Below are positions 36,412 to 45,007 of a stretch of DNA of 64,000 bases, one piece after another. Positions within the stretch are counted from its first letter, which is position 1. The number at the start of each line of letters is the position of its first letter. The position numbers and the translations under genes are program-made. The notes under the pieces were generated by a model, which saw nothing but the letters and a program-made list of their open reading frames with translations, did no database searches and was not told where the DNA came from. The DNA lies in assembly GCA_026126065.1 (NCBI GenBank), contig JAHCJY010000005.1, forward strand, positions 61,058-125,057, in the 5' to 3' direction. The stretch comes from Bauldia sp. GTDB lineage: Bacteria; Pseudomonadota; Alphaproteobacteria; Rhizobiales; Kaistiaceae.

Positions 36412-37058
36412 CCCGGCACCATCGGCGCCGGGACCGAGGCCTCGGGCGTCGCGCCGGGCGGCGCGTCGGCTTCGGCCGGGACAGTGACGACGGGCTCCGG
36501 CACCGGGGTGAGGTCGATCGGCGCGTTGCAGTCGGCGGCGGCGAGCATCGTCCTCAGCTCCGGCAGCATTGTCGGATCGCCGGCAAACGCCCGCAGCACC
36601 ACCAGGCCACTGTCGATCGCCACATCCACCACGACCGATTCCTCCAGCACCGCCGCAGCAATGCGCTGCAGCATCGACAGGTCGGCCGGCCCGACGATCA
36701 GGAGGTCGAGCGGCGCTGCCGCCGTCCGGTCGTTGACGCTGAAGAGGTTGCGTCCGCGCCGGTCGAACACGGCTGCCGACCAGAACACACCCTCGAGCAC
36801 CGCCACGACGCGGACCGGCGCCTGACCGAGGCCGTCGAAGCGACAGACGGCATGCACCATCATCGGATCGAGATAGGCGCGTTCGGCGACGCCGGCCTCC
36901 GGTTGCGGCAGCACGGCGAACCGCCCGTCGGCGCCCTGGCCGTCCATCGCCCTCCAGACATCGTTCGATGCGATGGCCGGGAAGAGCAGGATCACGACGA
37001 GGTGAACGATCACGGCGCCCAGAAGGCCGGCGAGGACGATGCGGAGGGCGCCGCTCAC
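36408..37058 (-). CDS. DUF1254 domain protein, membrane anchored
   Basis: A 216-residue protein with one N-terminal transmembrane helix (about 5-28, IVLAGLLGAVIVHLVVILLF) and a DUF1254-type periplasmic domain (about 40-180), followed by a Pro/Ala-rich tail. In Rhizobiales DUF1254 and DUF1214 are encoded as two neighbouring proteins, whereas elsewhere they are fused in one. The start is GTG, overlapping the DUF1214 stop as GTGA. The biochemical role is unknown. No catalytic residues can be pointed out. Confidence 0.85.
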   Translation of the reverse strand: MSGALRIVLAGLLGAVIVHLVVILLFPAIASNDVWRAMDGQGADGRFAVLPQPEAGVAERAYLDPMMVHAVCRFDGLGQAPVRVVAVLEGVFWSAAVFDRRGRNLFSVNDRTAAAPLDLLIVGPADLSMLQRIAAAVLEESVVVDVAIDSGLVVLRAFAGDPTMLPELRTMLAAADCNAPIDLTPVPEPVVTVPAEADAPPGATPEASVPAPMVPG

Positions 37059-37627
37059 CGGCAGGCTCCGCGTTCGATCGCCGGCAGGGCGAGGTCCGCC
37101 GGCGCAAGGCCGGTCGTGAGCGGCGTGTCGTAGAGCCGAAGGACGAGGAGGAGGCCGTCGCCCGAAATGGGGATCCAGTTCCCTTCCTGCGGCGTCGCGG
37201 CCACTGCGATCGCAAACGACCCGTCGGCCGCGCGGACGAGGTTTCGTGAATGGAAGCCGTTCCGGGCGGAGGGGTTCGCCGTCAGGAGCCCGGCGCCGTC
37301 ATAGGCGGTCAGCGTCCACAGGCGTGCGGGGAGGGCGCGACCCCGCACGGTGTAGACGCAGGCGGCGTCGAGCGCCCGGCCATTGCTGTCGGTATCCGCG
37401 GCGAAGGTGAGCCCCTCGGCCGTTCCGAGCGGAAGGTCCACCGTGGCGGCAGCCGCGGCGCGTGCATAGGGGTCCGCCTGGCCTGCCGCCACGCCGGTCC
37501 GCGCGCCCCATGGACCAAAGCTCGCGGCGCCGGCATTGGCGCGCTGGTTGATTGCGATTGCCGCCGACGCGAGCCCGATCGTCACCGCGATGGCGACCGC
37601 GATGGCAAGGTCACGGAAGGGCCGCAT
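37055..37627 (-). CDS. DUF1214 domain protein, exported
   Basis: A 190-residue protein with an N-terminal hydrophobic signal or anchor (MRPFRDLAIAVAIAVTIGLA, to about residue 27) and a DUF1214 domain ending in the family's GNWIPISGDGLLLVLRLYDTP segment. It precedes and is coupled to DUF1254 by a GTGA overlap; the two presumably form a complex in the periplasm. The open frame continues upstream to 37840, but ATG 37627 is where the signal begins. It is divergent from the glycosyltransferase. Confidence 0.85.
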   Translation of the reverse strand: MRPFRDLAIAVAIAVTIGLASAAIAINQRANAGAASFGPWGARTGVAAGQADPYARAAAAATVDLPLGTAEGLTFAADTDSNGRALDAACVYTVRGRALPARLWTLTAYDGAGLLTANPSARNGFHSRNLVRAADGSFAIAVAATPQEGNWIPISGDGLLLVLRLYDTPLTTGLAPADLALPAIERGACR

Positions 37628-37760
37628 CAGGTCCGCGCCATTGTGAACGATCGCTCCACTGCGGTGGACTCCGCTGCCCGTCGCCCCGGTCCTGCATTGC
37701 GGTGCGGCTCGGGTGGATTGTAAGCAGATCGGGGATGGCGAGGTGAGCCGCGGAGTCGAA

Positions 37761-39269
37761 GTGACAACATCGACGGGTCCGGCGGGCGCGGCAACGCTCG
37801 GGCGCTGGGACGGCATCGAGCGCTGGGCTCTGGCCGTCATCGCGGCGCTGACGGTTGCGCGGTTCGTCCTGGCGCCGATCGTGCCGCTCGCCTTCGACGA
37901 GGCCTATTACTGGCGCTGGTCGGAGCACCTGGCCTTCGGCTACCTCGATCACCCGCCGCTCGTCGCCTGGATGATCCGGGCCGGCACGACCCTCTTCGGC
38001 GACACGCATCTTGGCGTCCGGTTCCTGCCGCTCGTCGGCGGCGTCGCGGCGACCTGGGCAGTCTGGCGCACGGCAGCGCTCCTCTTCGAGGACCGGCGGA
38101 TCGCGGCGCTCGCGGCGCTCTACTTCAACGTCACGCTGATCCTCGCGGTCGGGACCATCCTCGCGACCCCCGATTCGCCGCTCCTCGTCGCGGCGGCTTT
38201 CGTTCTGTTCTTCCTCGCCAAGGCGGCCAGGACAGGGCAGGCGGGCTGGTGGCTCGCCGCCGGCGTGGCCGTCGGCGTCGGCTGCCTTGCGAAGTACACG
38301 GCACTGTTCTGGTTCCCGTCGATCTTCCTCTGGCTGCTGCTCGACCCGCGGATGCGGCCGGTGCTCGGGACACCCGCGCCGTGGCTGGGCGCGGCGCTCG
38401 GCCTGGTGGTGTTCCTCCCCAACGTCCTGTGGAACGGGGCGAACGAATGGATGAGCTTCACCTACCAGTTCGGGCGCGTCGACGACGGAAACGGGTTCGC
38501 TCCTGGCTACCTGGTCGAGCATTTCGGGACAGAAATCGGCATGGCGACCCCGATTGTCTTCCTGCTCGCCTGGTCGGGGCTGGCGCTCTTCTTGCGGGCC
38601 AGGGACGCGTCGAGGACGCCGTGGCTCCTCCTCGGCGCGTTCGTCTGGCCGATGAGCCTCTATTTCATCGTCCACGCGCTCCGTGCGCGTGTCGAGGGCA
38701 ACTGGACCGGCCCGATCTACCCGGCCATCGCCATCGCCGCCGCCGCGGTCGCGACACTCGAATGGCGCGGCTTCTGGGGCCGCTTCCTTGCCGCCGTGCA
38801 GCCTTTCGCGATCCCGGTCGGCCTCGTCCTCGTCATCGCCATCTACGTCCAGACCGTTTCCGGCATCCTGCCGCTCGGCAGCTGGGACCCGACGGCAAGC
38901 CGCATGGGTGCCGGAATCGCTGCGGTGACGGTCGAGATCGAGGAAGTCCGGCAGGCCGAAGGCGCAACGCTGATCCTTGCGCCGGACTACGGTCTCACCG
39001 GCTGGCTCTCCTTTTATCAGCCGACGCAGCCGGCGCCCGTTGCCGAACTGGGCGAGCCGAACCGGTGGCTTCAGGAGCCTCCGCTCACGGACGAGGCGCG
39101 CTCCGGCCCGTATCTCCTGATCCTGCCGGCGGGCGAGGGCGAGGCGGAGATCGAGACGCCCTATGGCACCGCCATCCGCATCCACACGATCGACCGGACC
39201 CGCGGCGACCTCCTCATCTCGCGCTACGACATCTACCGGATCGACCGCCGCGTGCTTGCGGGAGGCTAG
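37761..39269 (+). CDS. Glycosyltransferase family 39 (ArnT/PMT-like) membrane protein
   Basis: A 502-residue polytopic protein of the GT39/ArnT-like group, which transfer sugars from polyprenyl phosphates to envelope targets. The first periplasmic loop has the catalytic FDEAYYWRWSE (acidic pair) and YLDHPPLVAW motifs. About ten hydrophobic helices follow and a C-terminal periplasmic domain starts near 385. The acceptor and sugar are unknown. GTG 37761 has GGAG five bases upstream and is preferred; in-frame GTGs at 37743 and 37713 are alternatives. Its TAG shares CTAG with the PBP1a stop. Confidence 0.88.
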   Translation: MTTSTGPAGAATLGRWDGIERWALAVIAALTVARFVLAPIVPLAFDEAYYWRWSEHLAFGYLDHPPLVAWMIRAGTTLFGDTHLGVRFLPLVGGVAATWAVWRTAALLFEDRRIAALAALYFNVTLILAVGTILATPDSPLLVAAAFVLFFLAKAARTGQAGWWLAAGVAVGVGCLAKYTALFWFPSIFLWLLLDPRMRPVLGTPAPWLGAALGLVVFLPNVLWNGANEWMSFTYQFGRVDDGNGFAPGYLVEHFGTEIGMATPIVFLLAWSGLALFLRARDASRTPWLLLGAFVWPMSLYFIVHALRARVEGNWTGPIYPAIAIAAAAVATLEWRGFWGRFLAAVQPFAIPVGLVLVIAIYVQTVSGILPLGSWDPTASRMGAGIAAVTVEIEEVRQAEGATLILAPDYGLTGWLSFYQPTQPAPVAELGEPNRWLQEPPLTDEARSGPYLLILPAGEGEAEIETPYGTAIRIHTIDRTRGDLLISRYDIYRIDRRVLAGG

Positions 39270-41359
39270 GGCGGATTGCCCGCCAGCAACTGCCCGAGCG
39301 CCTCGAGTCGCTGTTGCGCGGCCGGCGCCAGCGGCGGGGGCGGGATCTCGACGGGGGCGGCCGCCGCGATCGCGGCATTCGCGGCCGCGGCGCGCGCGAC
39401 GCGCGCGGCGTCGTACTCCGCCCGCTCGACGAAGGGGATCGGCGTCAGTTCGATGCCCTGATGGGCGGCCGTCATCACCCGTTGCCAGGTCTGCGCCGGC
39501 AGCGTGCCGCCGGTGAGGTTCACGGTCTCGGCGTAGTTGTCGTTGCCGAACCAGATCGCGCCGACATAGTCGCCGGTGAAGCCGACGAACCATGCGTCGC
39601 GGAACGAACTGGTCGTCCCGGTCTTGCCGGCGGTGGGGATGCCTTCGAGCTTGGCGGCCCGGCCCGTGCCCCATTCCGGCACCTGGACCATCATCCCGTT
39701 CATCTGCGCGACGACTTCCTCGGGGAGGACCCGCTCCGGCGGCGGCGTGTCGCCGTGCTGGAAGACCGTGATGCCCTGGCTGTTGACGATCGTCGCGATC
39801 CCGAACGCCGGCGCCGCCATCCCGCCATTGGCGAAGACGGCGAACGCGCTCGCCATGTCGATGACGCTCACCTCCGAACTCCCCAGCGGCAGCGAGCGCG
39901 TGATCGCGATGCTGGACCTGATGCCCATGCGTTGCGCGGTTTCGGCGATCAGTTCGCGCCCGATCGCCTGGCCGAGCCGGACCGGCACGGTATTGATCGA
40001 CTGGACGAGTGCGGTGGTGAGGGTGACCGGCCCGGCATAGCCACCGGAGTAGTTCCGTGGCGACCAGTCGCCGATGGTGATCGGCGCGTCGGGGACGACG
40101 CTGTCGGGCGTGTAGCCGTTCATCATGGCGGTCGCGTACACGAACGGCTTGAACGCGGAGCCGGGCTGCCGGCGGGCGCTGACCGCGCGGTTGAACTGGC
40201 TCTCGCCATAGTCGCGCCCGCCGACCATCGCGCGGACCGCGCCGTCCGGCTCGACGATGACGGCCGCGCCCTGGCGGACGCTGTAAGCCTCGCCCGACTG
40301 GCGCAGCGTCGATTCGAGCGCATCCTCGGCGGCGCGCTGCAGGCTGGTGTCGAGCGTGGTGCGCACCGTGAGGATGCGGTCGCCGGTCGGGACGAGTGCC
40401 TTCACCTCCTCGAAGGCCCAGTCGAGGAAGTAGTCAGGCGTCGGGGCGCGTTCGCCGGCAACGACGCTCGCCGGCCGGCGGCGCGCGCCGATCACCTGGC
40501 CCTCGGTCAGGTACCCGGCCTGGACGAGGTTGGTCAGCACTTCATTGGCGCGGGCCCGCGCGGCGGGGAGGTTCACATGCGGCGCATATCGCGTCGGTGC
40601 CTGGAAGAGCCCCGCCAGCATGGCTGCCTCGGCGAGCGTCAGGTCCTGCACCGGCTTATCGAAGTAATACTGCGAAGCCGCTGCCACCCCGAAGTTTCCC
40701 GCACCGAGATAGCCGCGGTCGAGATAGAGCTTGAGGATCTCGTCCTTGGACAGCGTTGCGTCGAGCCAGACGGCGATGAAGGCCTCCTGCACCTTGCGCT
40801 CGACCGTCCGGTCGTTCGAAAGGAACAGGAGCCGGGCGACCTGCTGCGTGATCGAGGAACCGCCCTGAACGATCGTCCCGGCGCGAAAATTCTCGATGAG
40901 CGCCCGGGCGGTGCCGAAAAGGTCGACGCCGAAATGCGTGTAGAAGCGCCGATCCTCGGTGGCGAGGACCGATGCCACGAGGTAGTCGGGCATCTCGGCG
41001 ATCGGCACGCTTTCCAGCTGCCTTATGCCACGCCTGCCGATCTCGACGCCGTTCTGGTCGAGGAAGGTGACGGCATAGTCGCCCTGCGAGCGCCAGTCCG
41101 TCTCCGTCGCCTCCATGGCGGGGAGGGCGAGGGCGAGCATCACGACCGCGCCGAAGGTCGCAATCGTCAGTCCGTCTCCCGTCACCTCGACCACGAAGCG
41201 TCCGAAGCCGCGGACGCGAAGATGTGACAGCGTCCGGTCGAGGCCGTGGTAGAAGGCGGAAACGCCGGTCGGCACGCGGCCGAGCACGCGACCGACCGCG
41301 GCGAATACCCGGTCCGTCGTCCCGGGTCCTGATGGTCTTCTGGTCGCCGGGCGGCGCAA
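39266..41359 (-). CDS. Class A penicillin-binding protein (PBP1a family)
   Basis: A bifunctional peptidoglycan synthase anchored by one N-terminal helix ([14 protein letters not shown]). The GT51 glycosyltransferase domain has [13 protein letters not shown] with the catalytic Glu, and [11 protein letters not shown]. The transpeptidase domain has SAFK (nucleophile Ser), SIN and [13 protein letters not shown]. The C-terminus is Ala/Pro-rich. ORF reading allows ATG 41461, but that start has no ribosome-binding site and would leave only two bases to the divergent YcgN gene; TTG 41359 has GGAG eight bases upstream, giving 697 residues and room for promoters. The longer form (731 residues) remains possible. 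Confidence 0.9.
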   Translation of the reverse strand: MRRPATRRPSGPGTTDRVFAAVGRVLGRVPTGVSAFYHGLDRTLSHLRVRGFGRFVVEVTGDGLTIATFGAVVMLALALPAMEATETDWRSQGDYAVTFLDQNGVEIGRRGIRQLESVPIAEMPDYLVASVLATEDRRFYTHFGVDLFGTARALIENFRAGTIVQGGSSITQQVARLLFLSNDRTVERKVQEAFIAVWLDATLSKDEILKLYLDRGYLGAGNFGVAAASQYYFDKPVQDLTLAEAAMLAGLFQAPTRYAPHVNLPAARARANEVLTNLVQAGYLTEGQVIGARRRPASVVAGERAPTPDYFLDWAFEEVKALVPTGDRILTVRTTLDTSLQRAAEDALESTLRQSGEAYSVRQGAAVIVEPDGAVRAMVGGRDYGESQFNRAVSARRQPGSAFKPFVYATAMMNGYTPDSVVPDAPITIGDWSPRNYSGGYAGPVTLTTALVQSINTVPVRLGQAIGRELIAETAQRMGIRSSIAITRSLPLGSSEVSVIDMASAFAVFANGGMAAPAFGIATIVNSQGITVFQHGDTPPPERVLPEEVVAQMNGMMVQVPEWGTGRAAKLEGIPTAGKTGTTSSFRDAWFVGFTGDYVGAIWFGNDNYAETVNLTGGTLPAQTWQRVMTAAHQGIELTPIPFVERAEYDAARVARAAAANAAIAAAAPVEIPPPPLAPAAQQRLEALGQLLAGNPP

Positions 41360-41463
41360 CGTCGCGGCTCCGAAGCGGAAATATGTCTGTCGGTCCCCGA
41401 GTGTCGGACCATGGAGGCTGTGTGGCAAGGTCTGCGCGATCACGCTCCGCGGAGGACGCATTG

Positions 41464-41970
41464 ATGGCGGAGCTGCCGTTCTGGCAACGGCTCACCCTCG
41501 AGGAGATGTCTCCCGCGCAGTGGGAATCGCTCTGCGACGGCTGCGGTCGCTGCTGTCTCAACAAGCTCGAGGACGAGGATACGGGCGCGATCGCCTGGAC
41601 AGCGGTGTCGTGCCGCCTCCTCGACACCGCGAGCTGCCGCTGTGCGGACTATCCCGGCCGGGCCGAGAAGGTGCCCGATTGCCTTCGGCTCACGCCGGAA
41701 ATGGTGCGGACGCTGACCTGGCTCCCACCGACCTGTGCCTACCGGTTGGTCGAGGAGGAACGCGACCTATATTGGTGGCATCCGCTCGTTTCCGGCGATC
41801 CTGATACAGTCCATGCCGCTGGAATCTCGGTCCGCGGCCTTGCGGTCAACGAGCTGGAGGTCCCGTTCGAGGCTTGGGAGAGTCTTCTCTTCGCCTGGCC
41901 CGACGAGGAGGCGGGGACTGATCCGGCCGCCCTTCGGTTGAAGGATGGCCGCGGGCGCAAGCGAAGCTGA
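41464..41970 (+). CDS. YcgN/UPF0260 family cysteine cluster protein
   Basis: A 168-residue cytoplasmic protein of the YcgN family. A conserved Cys cluster ([12 protein letters not shown] at about 23-34, then [20 protein letters not shown] and TCAYRLV) probably binds a metal or Fe-S cluster. The function is unknown. GGAGG lies eight bases before ATG 41464. It is divergent from PBP1a. Confidence 0.88.
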   Translation: MAELPFWQRLTLEEMSPAQWESLCDGCGRCCLNKLEDEDTGAIAWTAVSCRLLDTASCRCADYPGRAEKVPDCLRLTPEMVRTLTWLPPTCAYRLVEEERDLYWWHPLVSGDPDTVHAAGISVRGLAVNELEVPFEAWESLLFAWPDEEAGTDPAALRLKDGRGRKRS

Positions 41971-42017
41971 AGGCGGTATTCAGTCGGCATTCAGGTCCAG
42001 AAGCCTAGAAATTGCCA

Positions 42018-42332
42018 ATGTTTAGGAAAGCACTCATGGCAGCCCTGGTCGGTTCCGCGGTGATCGCGGGTACCGGCCCCGCGCCCGCCCAGCAGGTTGC
42101 GCAGCTCAGCTGCATGTCTCAGGACGCTGCTCGCAGCGTCCTCGTCCAGAACCCTGCCCTCCTCAGCCTCTCCGCCGCCGCGCAGCGTGGCGGAGCAGGA
42201 CAGATTGTCTCCGCCGACTTCTGCATGTTCAATGGACAGTACGTCTATGTGATCAATGCGCTTGGTCCGGGCGGGGCGGTCCGCCGTCTGGTCATCAGCG
42301 CCGCAAATGGATCGATCGTCCCCGGGGCCTAG
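42018..42332 (+). CDS. Small periplasmic protein, candidate FeuN-like modulator of FeuQ
   Basis: A 104-residue protein with a clear signal peptide (MFRKALMAALVGSAVIAGTG, cleavage near AQQ at about 25). The mature part has two Cys (SCMSQ and DFCMF), likely a disulfide, and ends with YVYVINALGPGGAVRRLVIS, which resembles a PepSY-type strand pair. It lies 40 bases upstream of the response regulator. In Sinorhizobium meliloti a small periplasmic protein, FeuN, is encoded directly upstream of feuPQ and restrains FeuQ; position, size and export fit, but I cannot show orthology from sequence alone. A 6-bp inverted repeat (42332-42337/42343-42348) lies at its stop. Confidence 0.7.
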   Translation: MFRKALMAALVGSAVIAGTGPAPAQQVAQLSCMSQDAARSVLVQNPALLSLSAAAQRGGAGQIVSADFCMFNGQYVYVINALGPGGAVRRLVISAANGSIVPGA

Positions 42333-42372
42333 AGGTGCTAGACACCTCGTCCTGGACGGCAGGGTGGGGCAC

Positions 42373-43044
42373 ATGCGGATTCTCGTTGTCGAGGATGACC
42401 CGGATCTGAACCGGCAGATGGTGACTGCGCTGACGGAGGCGGGCTACGCCGTCGACAGCGCGACGGACGGGGAGGATGGACACTTCCTCGGCGATACCGA
42501 GCCCTACGACCTCGTGGTGCTCGACATCGGCCTCCCGATCATGGACGGCATCTCCGTGCTCGAGCAGTGGCGTCGCGACGGCCGCACCATGCCGGTGCTG
42601 ATCCTCACCGCACGCGACCGCTGGAGCGACAAGGTCCAGGGCATCGACGCCGGCGCCGACGACTACGTGGCAAAGCCCTTCCACATGGAAGAGGTGCTCG
42701 CCCGTATCCGCGCCCTCGTCCGCCGGGCGGCCGGCCATGCCTCGAACGAGATCGAGTGCGGTCCTGTCCGCCTCGACGTCCGTTCGGGGCGCGTCTCGGT
42801 CAACGGCAACCCCGTGAAGCTCACTTCGCACGAGTTCAAGGTGCTCGAATACCTGATGCACCACCGCGACCGCGTCGTCTCGCGCACCGAGTTGACCGAA
42901 CACCTCTACGATCAGGATTTCGACCGCGATTCGAACACGATCGAGGTCTTCGTAGGGCGCCTGCGCAAGAAGGTGTCCAACGACCTGATCGAGACGGTGC
43001 GCGGTCTCGGCTACCGGATCGTCACGCCCTCAGATGCGGTTTAA
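42373..43044 (+). CDS. feuP: OmpR-family response regulator, FeuP/PhoP-like
   Basis: A 223-residue regulator with receiver (1-118; acidic pocket EDD 7-9, phospho-acceptor Asp51 in LVVLDIGLP, Lys in YVAKPF near 101) and winged-helix DNA-binding domain (about 125-220). The FLGDTEPYD and RDRWSDKVQGIDAGADDYV segments match the FeuP/PhoP-like group of rhizobia, which with FeuQ controls cyclic glucan export genes. The long frame upstream is not part of the protein; ATG 42373 is preceded by GGGTGGGG. Its 3' end overlaps feuQ by 11 bases. Confidence 0.82.
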   Translation: MRILVVEDDPDLNRQMVTALTEAGYAVDSATDGEDGHFLGDTEPYDLVVLDIGLPIMDGISVLEQWRRDGRTMPVLILTARDRWSDKVQGIDAGADDYVAKPFHMEEVLARIRALVRRAAGHASNEIECGPVRLDVRSGRVSVNGNPVKLTSHEFKVLEYLMHHRDRVVSRTELTEHLYDQDFDRDSNTIEVFVGRLRKKVSNDLIETVRGLGYRIVTPSDAV

Positions 43045-44398
43045 CTCGCTCGCAGTCCGGCTCGTATCGATCGCAGCGCTGTGGACTGCCCTCGCGGTGG
43101 TCGTGGCGGGCGTCATCCTGTCCTCGCTCTACCGCCAGACGGCGGAGCGCGGCTTCGATGAACGTATCACCAGCTACAGCGAGGCGCTGATCGGGGCGTT
43201 CAGCGAGGAGGGCACCGCGCTTGCCGACCCCGGCAATCTCGGCGAGCCTCGGTTCGAGACGATCGCCTCGGGCTGGTACTGGCAGCTGTCGCAGGACGGG
43301 AGGGTCGTCCTCGCGTCGCGCTCGCTCCTCCTGCAGACGCTTCCCACGCCCGAGACCACCGAGCCGGACGGGAACGGCGTGGCCGGCTTTGCCATGGAGG
43401 GCGTTGCCGGCGAACTCGTCCGTGGCGTGGTGCGGCCGGTCTCGTTCCCCAATGTTGCGGGACGTTTCGAACTCCTCGTCGCCGGCAACGCCACCGAGCT
43501 CCAGGGCGACATCGCCTCCTTCCGCACCAGCGTCATCGTCACGCTGGGCGTGTTCGCGCTCGTGCTGATCCTGTCGACCTTCATCATGGTGCGCTGGGGT
43601 CTCCGCCCGCTCGACCGCGTCCGCAGCGGGCTCCACGACATCCGCAGCGGGCAGGCGGCGCGCTTCGACGGGAACTATCCGGCGGAGATCGCACCGCTCG
43701 CGCGCGAACTCAACGCGCTGCTCGATTCGAACCAGCAGATCGTCGAGCGCGCGCGCACGCAGGTCGGCAACCTTGCGCACGCGCTCAAGACGCCGCTTTC
43801 GGTCATCACCAACGAGGCGCGCGCCGATCCCACGCCGCTCGGCAAGAAGGTGTCCGAGCAGGCCGACCTGATGACACGCCAGGTGACCCACTATCTGGAC
43901 CGGGCGCGGATTGCTGCCTCGTCCCAGGCGCTGGGCGCCGTCACGCCGGTGCAGCCGGTGGTGAGCCGTTTCGTGCGTGCGATGCGAAAGATCTACGAGG
44001 AGAAGAAGATCCACATCTCCTGCGACGTCGCCGACGGCGTGAAGTTCCGCGGCGAGCAGCAGGATCTGGAGGAGATCATCGGCAACCTCACCGACAATGC
44101 CTGCAAGTATGCGCCGGGCAAGGTGCTCATCACCGTGCGGCCGCAGAAGCCTGTCAACTCCGCCGATTGCCCGAAACTCGTGTTCTTCATCGACGACGAC
44201 GGGCCGGGTCTCACCCCCGAGCAGGCGGAGGAGGCGACGCGGCGCGGCAAGCGCCTGGACGAATCCAAGCCAGGCTCCGGCCTCGGCCTGTCGATCGTCA
44301 CCGACCTCGTCGCGCTCTACAAGGGCACGTTCCAGCTCATGAAGGCGCCCAATGGCGGCCTTCGGGCCGAGGTGACATTGCCCGCCGCCGAGGGCTGA
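43034..44398 (+). CDS. feuQ: Sensor histidine kinase, FeuQ/PhoQ-like
   Basis: A 454-residue inner-membrane kinase: transmembrane helix 1 (about 8-30), a periplasmic sensor domain (about 31-165), transmembrane helix 2 (about 168-192), a HAMP region, HisKA with His249 in NLAHALKTPLSVI, N box NLTDNACKYAP near 350, G1 DDDGPGL near 390 and G2 GSGLGLSIV near 416. It partners with the overlapping response regulator. The upstream periplasmic protein may modulate its sensor domain. Assignment to FeuQ rests on the pairing and sequence type. Confidence 0.82.
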   Translation: MRFNSLAVRLVSIAALWTALAVVVAGVILSSLYRQTAERGFDERITSYSEALIGAFSEEGTALADPGNLGEPRFETIASGWYWQLSQDGRVVLASRSLLLQTLPTPETTEPDGNGVAGFAMEGVAGELVRGVVRPVSFPNVAGRFELLVAGNATELQGDIASFRTSVIVTLGVFALVLILSTFIMVRWGLRPLDRVRSGLHDIRSGQAARFDGNYPAEIAPLARELNALLDSNQQIVERARTQVGNLAHALKTPLSVITNEARADPTPLGKKVSEQADLMTRQVTHYLDRARIAASSQALGAVTPVQPVVSRFVRAMRKIYEEKKIHISCDVADGVKFRGEQQDLEEIIGNLTDNACKYAPGKVLITVRPQKPVNSADCPKLVFFIDDDGPGLTPEQAEEATRRGKRLDESKPGSGLGLSIVTDLVALYKGTFQLMKAPNGGLRAEVTLPAAEG

Positions 44399-44483
44399 GC
44401 CGGGGCCTGTCGCATTTCCGCCGCTCTGTCATGGGATCGCGCCTCCGCCCGATACCGTGGCCAACCGTCGCCGAAGGATCTCG

Positions 44484-44915
44484 ATGCGCCTGAGAGCCAC
44501 AGCTCTTGTCACGCTTGCCCTGCCGCTCCTCCTCGCCGGCTGCCTCGGCGCGCCGGGACCGGCCACGACGGCGGATACGCCGCCTGCGGCGCCCGCCTTC
44601 ACCGCGCCGCCGCCCGGCACGATCACCGCCGGCGTCGTCGGCGCCACGATCGGCTTCACCCTCTCGGGGCCGGACGGCCAGCGTGCGCTTGCGGCGGAGT
44701 ACCAGGCACTGCAGCAGGGCGTTGCCAGCGTGCCCGTCCTCTGGCAGGGCTCGACCAGCGCCGTCTACGGCGAGGTCGTTCCGGGCCCGCTCTACACGAT
44801 CAACGAGTACGAGTGCCGGGACTATATTCACACGATCTACGTCAATGGCGTGCGCGAAGCGGGCCGCGGCACGTCCTGCCGGACCGCGGGTGGCCCGTGG
44901 ACGCCCGTTCCATAG
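44484..44915 (+). CDS. Lipoprotein resembling the 17-kDa surface antigen family
   Basis: A 143-residue lipoprotein: signal peptide with lipobox LAGC (Cys20), a Pro/Thr/Ala-rich linker, and a small domain with a glycine-containing hydrophobic stretch (GVVGATIGF). The C-terminus (YECRDYIHTIYVNGVREAGR, then GTSCRTAGGPWTPV) matches the end of Rickettsia-type 17-kDa surface antigens and related RT0821/Lpp0805 proteins. GAAGGAT precedes the ATG at 44484. It sits between feuQ and ccmI, and probably contributes to the outer membrane. Confidence 0.78.
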   Translation: MRLRATALVTLALPLLLAGCLGAPGPATTADTPPAAPAFTAPPPGTITAGVVGATIGFTLSGPDGQRALAAEYQALQQGVASVPVLWQGSTSAVYGEVVPGPLYTINEYECRDYIHTIYVNGVREAGRGTSCRTAGGPWTPVP

Positions 44916-45007
44916 GCAACCTGTCGCGACCGCGTGAAGCGGTCGCGGTTGCACGCTCATTGGGCAGCCGATAGAAGCAGCGCGGGCGTGACAATCCGAG
45001 ATTTCCG

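Noticed and set aside
38249..41227. A 992-codon open frame on the plus strand
   Set aside because: It overlaps the glycosyltransferase and PBP1a in other frames and is Arg/Asp-rich shadow sequence.
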